Origin: Rhizobium sp. BK251
GTDB taxonomy: Bacteria; Pseudomonadota; Alphaproteobacteria; Rhizobiales; Rhizobiaceae
Length of the DNA: 64,000 nucleotides
Reading direction: 5' to 3'
NCBI RefSeq assembly: GCF_004345245.1
Contig: NZ_SLUQ01000008.1
Span: forward strand, 372,001 to 436,000
Positions 50,955 through 59,425 of the stretch are shown here, in pieces. The notes beneath the pieces were generated by a model, which made no database searches, was not told the DNA's origin, and saw nothing but the letters and a program-made list of their open reading frames with translations. The translations under genes were made by a program, and so were the position numbers. Within the stretch, counting starts at the first letter, position 1. Every line of letters starts with the position of its first letter.

Positions 50955-51992
50955 TTAGTTCGCGGCCAGCGAGGGTGAGGGCACGCCAACCCGGATCAGT
51001 CGGGAAAAGTCCGGCGAAAGGCCGGCAGCCTGCGCGCGTTCGTCGATGTGCGCTGCGGCCTTAAGCTCAGCGAGCGGCAGGTTGGTGTCGAGTGCGCCGC
51101 GCTCGTAGGCGTATTCGGGCAGATAGCCGTTGACGATGAGCCGCCAGTCGAACGGAACCGTTGCTCCGACCGCGCGCATTAGCTTGACCACCGTCGTCGT
51201 GCAGTTGGTGGTGATCGAGTTGTAGAATTGGGGATTGGAGGAGAGCGAGTTCGCGTCCTCGACATATTCCAGCAGCAGTGCACGGGCTCCGGCCGGCCCC
51301 ACCCGCAGGCGATAGATCTGGACATCCTCCTTGCGGATGTTCGACCTCAGCCGCACCACATCGCGTTCGTCGGCGGCGATGATAACGAGGGGCGTGCTCT
51401 TGAAGGCGTCGGCGACCGGTGAAAATTTGCCTCCGAGTGGCCGTTTCACTTCGATTGACCAGGCCAGATACTCGTCACCTTCGAAACCGAAGCTCAGGAT
51501 GACATGGGCAATGCTCGGGCCCGACCAGTAGGACATGAAGAGATCGAGCGTGCGCAGCTTGCTGAGATCGTAGGTCCGCGTGGTCCAGCGCTCGTTGGCC
51601 TTGCCGCTGTCGTCCCATTCGAAGTCCCGAACATTCGTCAGCGTCAGTATGTCGCCGTTCAGCGTTCCGCTTACCTGGCGAGCGACGTCGGGCGACCAAT
51701 CAGCCTCCGCCGGCGGCTTGATCGTGCTCCACCAGACAGCCACCGCCGCAAGCACCAGGGCAAAGAGGATCAGGGCACGGAAACGCAGCCGAGTGAAGAG
51801 GGCGATGATGGTCGCGAGGCCCAGCAGGACGACCAGGCCACCGGCTGTGGCCCTCGCGATCTCGGGGGTCGGCAGCTTGTACCAAACGGCAAGCCCCGCC
51901 CAGGCCGCCGCAAGCGCGACGATCAGGCCAAGGACGATCAAGATCAGAACCCGGGCTACCAGTGCCAAGCTTTCCCCTCGCTTGCTCCGCAC
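50955..51992 (-). CDS. DUF4105 (Lnb-like) membrane protein
   Basis: About 345 residues: three hydrophobic helices in the first 95 residues, then a periplasmic DUF4105 domain (SYWSGPSIAHVILSFGFEGDEYLAWSIEVKR ... FYNSITTNCTTTVVKLM) with the conserved histidine in IAHVILSF and cysteine in TNCTTT. Enterococcal Lnb, which has this domain, is a lipoprotein N-terminal acyl transferase. The proteobacterial members are not characterised, so enzymatic transfer of an acyl group is a guess. Start options are GTG 51992 and TTG 51968; the latter has the better ribosome binding site (GAGGGGAAAGC). It lies between ybgC and tolQ on the opposite strand. Confidence 0.82.
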   Translation of the reverse strand: MRSKRGESLALVARVLILIVLGLIVALAAAWAGLAVWYKLPTPEIARATAGGLVVLLGLATIIALFTRLRFRALILFALVLAAVAVWWSTIKPPAEADWSPDVARQVSGTLNGDILTLTNVRDFEWDDSGKANERWTTRTYDLSKLRTLDLFMSYWSGPSIAHVILSFGFEGDEYLAWSIEVKRPLGGKFSPVADAFKSTPLVIIAADERDVVRLRSNIRKEDVQIYRLRVGPAGARALLLEYVEDANSLSSNPQFYNSITTNCTTTVVKLMRAVGATVPFDWRLIVNGYLPEYAYERGALDTNLPLAELKAAAHIDERAQAAGLSPDFSRLIRVGVPSPSLAAN

Positions 51993-52281
51993 GCCCGATG
52001 CGCCCGCCTCGGCGTCAGGTCGCCTGCACTATAGACGAGTTTTTGCCGATCATGGAGGTCGAATGCCGATTTCCCGGAGGCGTGCATCTCGGCGCCGGAG
52101 AACCTCCCGCGAGACCCCCGAAAAATAAGAGGACGGAGCCACCTTGTTAAAACATGATTTTTATGTGAAGGAATTCCCGCGCTGCAAGGGATTATCCGCG
52201 CTCCTCCGCAATGGAGGCCCTGTCGGGCAAGTTACGAGATAGATTCGTCGACCTTGACCCAATAACCGTCATATCGGGACG

Positions 52282-52297
52282 CTAACCATCTGTTAAC
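52282..52297 (+). promoter_or_regulatory. CtrA-like box upstream of tolQ
   Basis: CTAA-N7-TTAAC (CTAACCATCTGTTAAC), one base from the full CtrA consensus. It lies 197 bp before the tolQ start in a 500-bp non-coding region (51993-52493) that must hold the tol operon promoter. I see no other clear element there. Confidence 0.4.
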
Positions 52298-52493
52298 GAT
52301 AATAGTGTCTTACTGTAAAAGTCATAGATTGTGCGGTGCACGCCTTCCTTTGACCAAATTTGACGGCAAGAAGGCGATGAAGAGCTTGGAGGCTTGACCA
52401 GGGCGTTCTCGGCGGCAGCCGGACATTTCTTGCGAAATCACTTTGTGCCGCCCGGTCCAGCGCCGGGCGTTCGGATTCGGGGATTTTGGATCA

Positions 52494-53213
52494 ATGGAAC
52501 AAGTTGGATTGGCAGCAGCAACGGCAGACGTATCGCTCTGGTCGCTGTTCATGCAGGCAGGACTGGTCGTCAAGCTCGTCATGCTCGGTTTGCTCGGCGC
52601 GTCCGTATGGACGTGGGCGATCGTCATCGACAAGTATCTCAACTATGGCCGGGCACGGCGCCAGTTCGATCATTTCGAACAGGTGTTCTGGTCGGGTCAG
52701 TCGCTCGAAGAGCTCTATCGCACGCTTTCGGAGCGAAGCAACACCGGCCTCAGCGCCATCTTCGTCGCCGCGATGCGCGAGTGGAAGAAGTCGTTCGAGC
52801 GCGGCGCCCGTTCGCCGATCGGCCTGCAGATGCGTATCGACCGGGCAATGGACGTTACTCTGGCGCGCGAATCGGAATATCTGAGCGCCCGCCTCGGCTC
52901 GCTCGCGACCATCGGTTCGGCCGCTCCCTTCATCGGCCTCTTCGGTACGGTCGTCGGTATCATGACCTCCTTCCAGGCAATCGCCGGCTCCAAGTCGACG
53001 AACCTCGCGGTCGTCGCTCCCGGTATCGCCGAAGCGCTGCTTGCGACCGCGATCGGCCTCGTTGCCGCTATCCCGGCGGTCATCGCCTACAACAAGTTTT
53101 CCGCCGATGCCGGCAAGCTTTCCGCCCGCATGGAAGGTTTCGCGGACGAATTCTCCGCCATCCTTTCGCGCCAGATCGACGAGAAGCTGCAGCCTCGCGC
53201 TGCCGCTCAATAA
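52494..53213 (+). CDS. tolQ: Tol-Pal system proton channel subunit TolQ
   Basis: A 239-residue inner-membrane protein with three helices, one near residue 20-45 and two late ones (ATIGSAAPFIGLFGTVVGIMTSF; EALLATAIGLVAAIPAVIAYN) that carry the MotA/ExbB signature. With TolR it forms the proton channel that powers TolA. The start at 52494 was chosen by homology; the upstream frame is not coding. tolR follows 24 bp later. Confidence 0.96.
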   Translation: MEQVGLAAATADVSLWSLFMQAGLVVKLVMLGLLGASVWTWAIVIDKYLNYGRARRQFDHFEQVFWSGQSLEELYRTLSERSNTGLSAIFVAAMREWKKSFERGARSPIGLQMRIDRAMDVTLARESEYLSARLGSLATIGSAAPFIGLFGTVVGIMTSFQAIAGSKSTNLAVVAPGIAEALLATAIGLVAAIPAVIAYNKFSADAGKLSARMEGFADEFSAILSRQIDEKLQPRAAAQ

Positions 53214-53237
53214 CCGACGGAAACGGAGTGCACCGAC

Positions 53238-53693
53238 ATGGGTATGGCTGTTGGAGGCAATAGCGGCGGAGGCGGTGGTCGCCGTCGTCGCGGCGGGAGC
53301 CGGAGAGCCCTGGTTTCCGAAATCAACGTGACGCCGCTCGTCGACGTCATGCTCGTGCTGTTGATCATCTTCATGGTGGCGGCGCCGATGATGACGGTCG
53401 GCGTGCCGATCGATCTCCCCAATACCGAGGCGAAGGCTCTCAATTCCGAGACCCAGCCGATCACCATCTCCGTCAAGGCGGATGGCGAGGTCTATCTGCA
53501 GGAAACACCGATCCCGGTTGCCGAGATCGCGGCCAAGCTCGAGGCGATTGCCACGACCGGCTATAGCGAGCGCATCTTCGTGCGCGGCGATGCGACGGCG
53601 CCTTATGGCGTCATCGCCGACGTGATGGCCCGTATCCAGGGTGCCGGCTACAAGAATATCGGCCTCGTTACCCAGCAGAAGAAGGACTCGTAG
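53238..53693 (+). CDS. tolR: Tol-Pal system protein TolR
   Basis: A 151-residue ExbD/TolR protein: a glycine- and arginine-rich N-terminus, then SEINVTPLVDVMLVLLIIFMVAAPMM, whose aspartate takes part in proton flow, and a periplasmic domain ending in IQGAGYKNIGLVTQQ. It partners TolQ in the inner membrane. ACGGAGTGCACC precedes the ATG. tolA follows 8 bp after its stop. Confidence 0.95.
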   Translation: MGMAVGGNSGGGGGRRRRGGSRRALVSEINVTPLVDVMLVLLIIFMVAAPMMTVGVPIDLPNTEAKALNSETQPITISVKADGEVYLQETPIPVAEIAAKLEAIATTGYSERIFVRGDATAPYGVIADVMARIQGAGYKNIGLVTQQKKDS

Positions 53694-53701
53694 CGCAAGC
53701 G

Positions 53702-54832
53702 ATGAAGGCCAGCGTCGTCACATCTGTGGTTCTGCATGGCATGGTGCTCACCTGGGCGCTGGTCTCCATCGGAACGCCGGAATCCTTCAAGGTGGAGGAT
53801 TTCGAGGCGATGCCGGTGGACCTGGTGCCCGTCGAGTCGATCACCCAGATGCAGCAGGGCGACAAGAAGGCGCCGATGAAGGAGGTTTCGGCGCCGGTGC
53901 CGACGACCCGTCCGCCGATCGCAGAGGCTGCCGAGAACGCCGGCGACAACAATGTCGACCTGAAAACACCCCCTGTTCCGAATTCCAAGCCGAGCACCAG
54001 CGAGGCGGCCGCCGCCAATTCGAGCGACAAGCCGCTGCCGCAGGTCGATCCCGTCCCGAACGACGTGAAGGAAGTCAACAAGGAAGAGACCGACGTCGAG
54101 CCGAAGGAGGTCGCCTCCATTTCTCCGCCGAAGCCGGAGGAAATCGTGCCGCCGAAGCCCGAGGAGCCGAAGCCGCAGGAAGAGGCCAAGCCGGAAGAGC
54201 CGCCGAAGCCGGATGCCGAGGCATTGCCCGACAATGTGCCGACGCCGGCCGCCAAGCCGCAGGTGAAGCCACCCGAACCTAAGGCCGCCGAAAAGCCGCC
54301 GGAGAAGAAGCCGGACCAGCCGAAAACCGCCGAAAAGCCGACCGACAAGAAGAAGGACGATCAGAAGCGAGAGACGGCGAAATCCGCCTCGTCGATGAAG
54401 AGCGACTTCAACGCCGACGAGATCTCGGCCCTCCTGAACAAGACCGATCCCTCTGCCGGCGGCGCCAAGCGCTCGACGCAGGAAGCCTCGCTCGGCGCGA
54501 AGAAGAGCACGAACGGCTCGAAGCTGTCGCTCAGCGAAATGGACGCCTTGAAGAGCGCGATTGCCGGCAACTGGTCGATCGTTCCCGGCATGGAAGGCAT
54601 GAGCGAAGTGCGTATCCGCGTCCACATGAAGCTCGATCCGGAGGGCAACATCATCGGCGATCCCGAAGTCGAGGCGACCGGTGGCGAGAACGAGTCCACC
54701 CGACGCGCGCTCGCCGGGGGTGCCTACCGCGCCATCATGAAATCCGCGCCCTTCGCGTCCCTTCCGAAGGACAAATACGATGCCTGGAACGAAGTCGTCG
54801 TCAACTTCGATCCGAGCGATCTGGGAATCTAA
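53702..54832 (+). CDS. tolA: Tol-Pal system protein TolA
   Basis: A 376-residue protein with one N-terminal membrane helix (VVTSVVLHGMVLTWALVSI), a long P/K/E-rich middle (about 60-230) that spans the periplasm, and a C-terminal domain (MSEVRIRVHMKLDPEGNIIGDPEVEATGG) that contacts Pal/TolB. The middle is proline-rich rather than the alanine-rich helix of E. coli, as in other alphaproteobacteria. tolB starts on the base after its stop. Confidence 0.93.
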   Translation: MKASVVTSVVLHGMVLTWALVSIGTPESFKVEDFEAMPVDLVPVESITQMQQGDKKAPMKEVSAPVPTTRPPIAEAAENAGDNNVDLKTPPVPNSKPSTSEAAAANSSDKPLPQVDPVPNDVKEVNKEETDVEPKEVASISPPKPEEIVPPKPEEPKPQEEAKPEEPPKPDAEALPDNVPTPAAKPQVKPPEPKAAEKPPEKKPDQPKTAEKPTDKKKDDQKRETAKSASSMKSDFNADEISALLNKTDPSAGGAKRSTQEASLGAKKSTNGSKLSLSEMDALKSAIAGNWSIVPGMEGMSEVRIRVHMKLDPEGNIIGDPEVEATGGENESTRRALAGGAYRAIMKSAPFASLPKDKYDAWNEVVVNFDPSDLGI

Positions 54833-56164
54833 ATGCTGAAAGGCCTTTCCTCTATGACCAAGTGTTCCCTTATCCGCGCTCTTATGGTCGCCGCGGGTCT
54901 GATGACTGCGGCGGCGTTCACGACGCCGGCCAACGCGCTCGTGGAAATCAACATCAACAAGGGCAACGTCCAGCCGCTGCCGATCGCAGTCACCGACTTC
55001 CTACAGGGTGATCTCGGCGCACAGGTCTCCCAGGTCATCGCCGACGACCTGCAGCGTTCGGGCCTGTTCGCGCCCATCAACAAGACCGCCTTCATCGAGA
55101 AGATCGCCAATCCGGATGTCGCGCCGCGATTTGAGGACTGGAAGGTCATCAACGCACAGGCTCTGGTCACCGGCCGTGTCACCAAGGAGGCCGACGGCCG
55201 TCTTCGCGCCGAGTTCCGCCTGTGGGACACCTTCGCGGGCCAGCAGATGACGGGGCAGCAGTTCTACACCCAGCCCGAAAACTGGCGTCGCGTCGCCCAC
55301 ATCATCGCCGACGCGATCTACAAGCAGATCACCGGCGAGGATGGCTATTTCGATACCCGTGTCGTTTTCGTCTCGGAAAGCGGTCCGAAAACGGAGCGCA
55401 AGCGCCAGCTCGCCATCATGGACCAGGACGGCTTCAACGTCCGCACGCTCACGAACGGCAGCGACCTCGTGCTGACGCCGCGCTTCTCGCCCAACCAGCA
55501 GGAAGTCACCTACATGTCGTTCGAGAACCAGCAGCCGCGGGTCTACCTGCTGCAACTGGACACTGGACAGCGTGAAGTCGTCGGCAATTTCCCCGGCATG
55601 ACCTTTTCTCCGCGCTTCTCTCCGGACGGCCAGAAGGTCATCATGAGCCTGCAGCAGGAAGGCAATTCCAACATCTACACGATGGACCTGCGCTCGCGCA
55701 CCACGACGCGTCTGACGTCGACGGCGGCAATCGACACTTCGCCCTCCTATTCGCCTGAGGGCAACCGGATCGTCTTCGAAAGCGACCGTGGCGGAAAGCA
55801 GCAGCTCTACGTGATGAATTCCGATGGCTCCGGCCAGACACGCATCTCCTTCGGCGACGGTTCCTATTCGACGCCGGTCTGGTCGCCGCGTGGCGATCTC
55901 ATCGCTTTCACCAAGCAGTCGGGCGGCAAGTTCTCGATCGGCGTCATGAAGCCGGACGGTTCGGGCGAGCGCATTCTGACGACGGGCTTCCACAACGAGG
56001 GCCCGACCTGGGCGCCGAACGGCCGCGTGCTCATGTTCTTCCGACAGGCGGCAGGCTCTGGCGGACCGCAGCTCTATTCCATCGATCTGTCGGGCTACAA
56101 CGAGCAGGCCGTCAAGACACCGACCTATGCATCCGACCCTGCCTGGTCGCCGCTCCTCCAGTAG
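54833..56164 (+). CDS. tolB: Tol-Pal system beta-propeller protein TolB
   Basis: A 443-residue periplasmic protein: signal peptide within residues 1-36 (FTTPANA-LVEI), an N-terminal domain (PIAVTDFLQGDLGAQVSQVIADDLQRSGLFAPI) and a six-bladed propeller with repeated TPRFSPNQQEV, SPRFSPDGQKV, SPSYSPEGNRI and PVWSPRGDLI blades. It links Pal and TolA during outer-membrane constriction. The ATG immediately follows the tolA stop; an ATG 21 bases further on, with AAAGGCC upstream, may be the real start. Confidence 0.95.
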   Translation: MLKGLSSMTKCSLIRALMVAAGLMTAAAFTTPANALVEININKGNVQPLPIAVTDFLQGDLGAQVSQVIADDLQRSGLFAPINKTAFIEKIANPDVAPRFEDWKVINAQALVTGRVTKEADGRLRAEFRLWDTFAGQQMTGQQFYTQPENWRRVAHIIADAIYKQITGEDGYFDTRVVFVSESGPKTERKRQLAIMDQDGFNVRTLTNGSDLVLTPRFSPNQQEVTYMSFENQQPRVYLLQLDTGQREVVGNFPGMTFSPRFSPDGQKVIMSLQQEGNSNIYTMDLRSRTTTRLTSTAAIDTSPSYSPEGNRIVFESDRGGKQQLYVMNSDGSGQTRISFGDGSYSTPVWSPRGDLIAFTKQSGGKFSIGVMKPDGSGERILTTGFHNEGPTWAPNGRVLMFFRQAAGSGGPQLYSIDLSGYNEQAVKTPTYASDPAWSPLLQ

Positions 56165-56316
56165 GGCGGCGCCATGCTACTCAGTAGCCGCAAAGTGCCG
56201 AAGATTGACCGATCAAGGGACGCAATAAGAATTCCTTAACCATAACCATTGTAAGCGGATTAACCGAACACGGTTACTGTCCAGCAACCCTCATTAAGTT
56301 TGCAAGGAGACCGGCC

Positions 56317-56847
56317 TTGAGCCACATCCAGACTCCGGCCATGGGCCGCATGCAGAATCTTGCCCGCAATCCCGTCATGATCGCTATGGTGGTCGGTCTG
56401 GCGCTCGCCGGCTGCGCCAACAAGAAGAACCTGCCGAACAGCGCGGGCGATCTCGGCCTCGGCGCCGGCGCTGCTACGCCCGGCTCGGCGCAGGACTTCA
56501 CGGTCAATGTCGGCGACCGCATCTTCTTCGACACCGACTCCTCGTCGATCCGCGCCGATGCCGGCCAGACGCTCGATCGTCAGGCCCAGTGGCTCGCCCG
56601 CTATCCGAACTACGCCATCACCGTCGAAGGCCATGCCGACGAGCGCGGCACGCGCGAATACAACCTCGCGCTCGGCGCACGCCGTGCTGCCGCCGCCAAG
56701 GACTACCTCGCTTCGCGTGGCGTCCCGGCCAGCCGCATGAAGACCATCTCCTACGGCAAGGAACGCCCGGTTGCTGTCTGCGACGACATCTCCTGCTGGT
56801 CGCAGAACCGCCGCGCAGTCACGGTTCTCGGCGGCGCCGGTTCCTGA
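56317..56847 (+). CDS. pal: Peptidoglycan-associated lipoprotein Pal
   Basis: A 176-residue OmpA-type lipoprotein with lipobox LALAGC, then FFDTDSSSIRADAGQTLDRQAQWL and VEGHADERGTREYNLALGARRA, the peptidoglycan-binding core. It anchors the outer membrane to the cell wall and completes the Tol-Pal complex. The start is a TTG at 56317 with a very good ribosome binding site (AAGGAGACC, 4-5 bases away); ATG codons at 56341 and 56350 lack one. A 150-bp gap before it contains TTAACCAT (56237-56244), a CtrA-type half site, so pal may also have its own promoter. Confidence 0.95.
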   Translation: MSHIQTPAMGRMQNLARNPVMIAMVVGLALAGCANKKNLPNSAGDLGLGAGAATPGSAQDFTVNVGDRIFFDTDSSSIRADAGQTLDRQAQWLARYPNYAITVEGHADERGTREYNLALGARRAAAAKDYLASRGVPASRMKTISYGKERPVAVCDDISCWSQNRRAVTVLGGAGS

Positions 56848-56872
56848 TAGAATCCCATACGTCGGGAAAGCG

Positions 56873-56903
56873 AAAAGGCGGCCAAAAGGCCGCCTTTCTT
56901 TTT
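56873..56903 (+). terminator. Rho-independent terminator of pal
   Basis: A perfect 10-bp stem AAAGGCGGCC/GGCCGCCTTT (56874-56883, 56888-56897), loop AAAA, tail CTTTTTC. Confidence 0.9.
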
Positions 56904-57005
56904 CGACCACACTTTGGCCGAACTCCGTTGCTTTTTGAAAGCAATTGGCAAAATCTCCTGTTCGTGCCGCGGGGCGCGAAGAATCACTGGGACAGGACGA
57001 TACCT

Positions 57006-57968
57006 ATGAAGAAATTTGTCGTGGCAGGCTTGCTCTGCCTGGCAGCTGTGGCGGGCACGGAACGGGCGGCATACTCCATGTCGATCTTCGGCCTTCATCT
57101 CGGCGACAAGGCCGCCGAGAGCCGCACACCCGACCAGCCGGTGGTCAGGGTGCAGAGCAGCGATTCGGAAGTCCGGCTGCAGCAGCTCGAGGAACAGATG
57201 CGTCAGTTGAACGGCCGCATCGAGGAAATGAGCTTCCAGCTCCTGCAGATGCAGGAGCAGATCCGCAAGGCACAGGAAGACAACGAATTCCGCTTCCAGC
57301 AGCTCGAAAAGGGCGGCACCAAGAAGAGCGGATCTCTCGAAAAGCCTGTTGGCGGACAGAGCGACGACGTCGCGAAGATCATCGAGGCACCACAGGGGGC
57401 GGAAACCGCTCCCTCCACCTCCGTGCCGGACAACACCGGCCTCGGCCAGCCGCCTTCGCAGCTCGGATCGCTTGAGCTCGACCAGAACGGCCAGCCGATC
57501 GGCACGACGCGCAACAGCCAGTCGAACGCCAGCGCGCCACTTCCGCGCGGCGACGCCGGCGCACCGCAGCAGACGGCTTCCCTCGGCAGCGAGGGAGACA
57601 TCTACAAGGCCGCCTACGGCCATGTTCTCTCCGGCGACTACGGCCTCGCCGAGGAGGAATTCGGCCAGTTCATCTCGCGTTATCCAAACAGCGCGCGGGC
57701 GGCGGACGCCAATTTCTGGCTCGGCGAAGCGCTCTATTCGCAGGGCAAGTACAACGAGGCGGCCAAGACCTTCCTCAATGCCCACCAGAAATACGCCTCC
57801 TCGGAAAAGGCGCCCGAAATGCTGCTGAAGCTCGGCATGTCGCTTGCCGCGCTCGACAACAAGGACACGGCCTGCGCCACGCTGCGCGAAGTGCCGAAGC
57901 GCTACCCCAAGGCCTCCCGTGCGGTCGTGACGAAGGTCGCCAGCGAACAGAAGCGCCTGGCCTGCTGA
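57006..57968 (+). CDS. cpoB: Cell division coordinator CpoB (YbgF)
   Basis: A 320-residue periplasmic protein: signal peptide (MKKFVVAGLLCLAAVAGTERAAYS), an N-terminal coiled coil (about 55-105, EVRLQQLEEQMRQLNGRIEEMSFQLLQMQEQIRKAQ), a low-complexity linker and C-terminal TPR-like repeats (YKAAYGHVLSGDYGLAEEEFGQFISRYP, ANFWLGEALYSQGKYNEAAKTF). CpoB couples Tol-Pal to peptidoglycan synthesis during constriction. The start at 57006 has GGACAGGACGATACCT before it; longer frames run into pal's terminator. tilS follows 10 bp later. Confidence 0.92.
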   Translation: MKKFVVAGLLCLAAVAGTERAAYSMSIFGLHLGDKAAESRTPDQPVVRVQSSDSEVRLQQLEEQMRQLNGRIEEMSFQLLQMQEQIRKAQEDNEFRFQQLEKGGTKKSGSLEKPVGGQSDDVAKIIEAPQGAETAPSTSVPDNTGLGQPPSQLGSLELDQNGQPIGTTRNSQSNASAPLPRGDAGAPQQTASLGSEGDIYKAAYGHVLSGDYGLAEEEFGQFISRYPNSARAADANFWLGEALYSQGKYNEAAKTFLNAHQKYASSEKAPEMLLKLGMSLAALDNKDTACATLREVPKRYPKASRAVVTKVASEQKRLAC

Positions 57969-57978
57969 GCCGTCGCGA

Positions 57979-59301
57979 TTGTCCGCCGAAGCCGACACAG
58001 TTTCTCCTATCGAGGCAGCCGACCTTTTCCTCAACTCGCTTCGCAAGCCTGCCCGCATTCTCGTCGCCATTTCCGGCGGCAGCGATTCTACCGGCCTCCT
58101 GATCGCCCTTTCCGACTGGTTGAAGGCCAATCCCCTTTCAGAAATCTCACTCGTTGCGGCAACCGTCGACCATGGCCTGCGCGCCGAATCTGCGGCGGAG
58201 GCACTGCAGGTCGCAGCACTCTGCGGCAGTCTCGGCATCCCGCATGTCACGCGCCTCTGGCGCGGCCCGCGGCCCGCAGCCGGGGTGATGGCGGCAGCCC
58301 GCGAGGCGCGCTACGACCTGCTCGCCGATGCGACGGCTGAACTTCACGCCAATGTGATCGTGACGGCTCACACGCTGGATGATCAACACGAAACGCTCGC
58401 CATGCGCAATTCCCGCGGTGGCCAGGCGGATGCGGCCGGGCTGTCCGGTATTGCCGATGCCGTCCTCTTTGACCATCGGCTATGGGTCGTGCGGCCGATC
58501 CTCGCCTGCCGCCGCGCCGATATCCGTTCTTTTCTCACCGCGCGGGGTCTCTCCTGGATCGATGATCCGAGTAACGAGGACGAGCACTATGAGCGTGTGC
58601 GCACCCGCAAGCGGCTGGGTGGGGCGGGCGATCAAGCCGGCAGCCCGGCGAAGGAAGCCGCCGCACGCCGCCTTGGCCTTTCAGCGGCCGCTGCGGATTG
58701 GCTGACGACGCATTTCTCGCTGGAAGGCGGCGTGCTGGGCCGGCTCGACCGGGCTGCGCTCGCGGCCGATCCTGCAGTGCTCTCCTATGGGCTCGGCTAT
58801 CTCGCCGCCACCCTGGGCGGCCAGGCATTCCCTCCGGGTCGGGAGGCCCTGCAGCGTGTGATCGACTTTCTTGCATCGGGCGAACCGGGCCGGCGGACGG
58901 TAGGCAGGGTAGTCTTCGATCTCAGGCGCGACGGACTGTACCTGGTGCGGGAGGGCAGGGGGATATTGCCGCTCTCGCTCGGGCCGGGAGAACGCGGCAT
59001 ATGGGATGGGCGCTTCGAGATCGCCAATGCCGGCAGCGGGGCGATCCGCGTCGAAGGCGGTGGGGATATTGGCGCGTGGCCGCCGTTCCTTCCGAAGGCA
59101 GCCGTTCGTCGCGCCGCTGCAGTACGTCCCCGTATCATGGACGAAAGCGGCGAATTGCTTGCAGGGGAGCAGGCTCGACTGGTCGCCATTGCAGCGGTTC
59201 TCGCACCTTTTGACCGTTTTTTGACAAGATTCGATCTCACCTTCGCTGATAGTCTTGCCGCAGCTTTTGGAAGAAAGACTTATCCAGGGCTTCCGTTTTA
59301 G
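57979..59301 (+). CDS. tilS: tRNA(Ile)-lysidine synthetase TilS
   Basis: A 440-residue N-type ATP pyrophosphatase with PP-loop ILVAISGGSDSTGLL, VDHGLRAES, TAHTLDDQHET and RPILACRRADIRSFL, plus a C-terminal substrate-recognition part. It converts the wobble cytidine of tRNA-Ile(CAU) to lysidine so that the tRNA reads AUA. The start appears to be TTG 57979, 10 bp after cpoB, with only a weak ribosome binding site. No ATG occurs before the PP-loop. Translational coupling to cpoB would explain this. Confidence 0.92.
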   Translation: MSAEADTVSPIEAADLFLNSLRKPARILVAISGGSDSTGLLIALSDWLKANPLSEISLVAATVDHGLRAESAAEALQVAALCGSLGIPHVTRLWRGPRPAAGVMAAAREARYDLLADATAELHANVIVTAHTLDDQHETLAMRNSRGGQADAAGLSGIADAVLFDHRLWVVRPILACRRADIRSFLTARGLSWIDDPSNEDEHYERVRTRKRLGGAGDQAGSPAKEAAARRLGLSAAAADWLTTHFSLEGGVLGRLDRAALAADPAVLSYGLGYLAATLGGQAFPPGREALQRVIDFLASGEPGRRTVGRVVFDLRRDGLYLVREGRGILPLSLGPGERGIWDGRFEIANAGSGAIRVEGGGDIGAWPPFLPKAAVRRAAAVRPRIMDESGELLAGEQARLVAIAAVLAPFDRFLTRFDLTFADSLAAAFGRKTYPGLPF

Positions 59302-59425
59302 GTGTTGTTGACGGAAAACGCATCCTGCCGCTTGGTTTGCCTTGGCAAGGACGCCACGCAACCCTATGTTAAGGGCCAAGTATAGCGGCGGCCAGAAGGT
59401 CGTCGTCCCACTACCGGGGAGTTCA

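Noticed and set aside
56589..57005. Upstream extension of cpoB through the pal gene and its terminator
   Set aside because: It is an out-of-frame reading of pal, crosses a strong terminator and would remove the signal peptide from the N-terminus.
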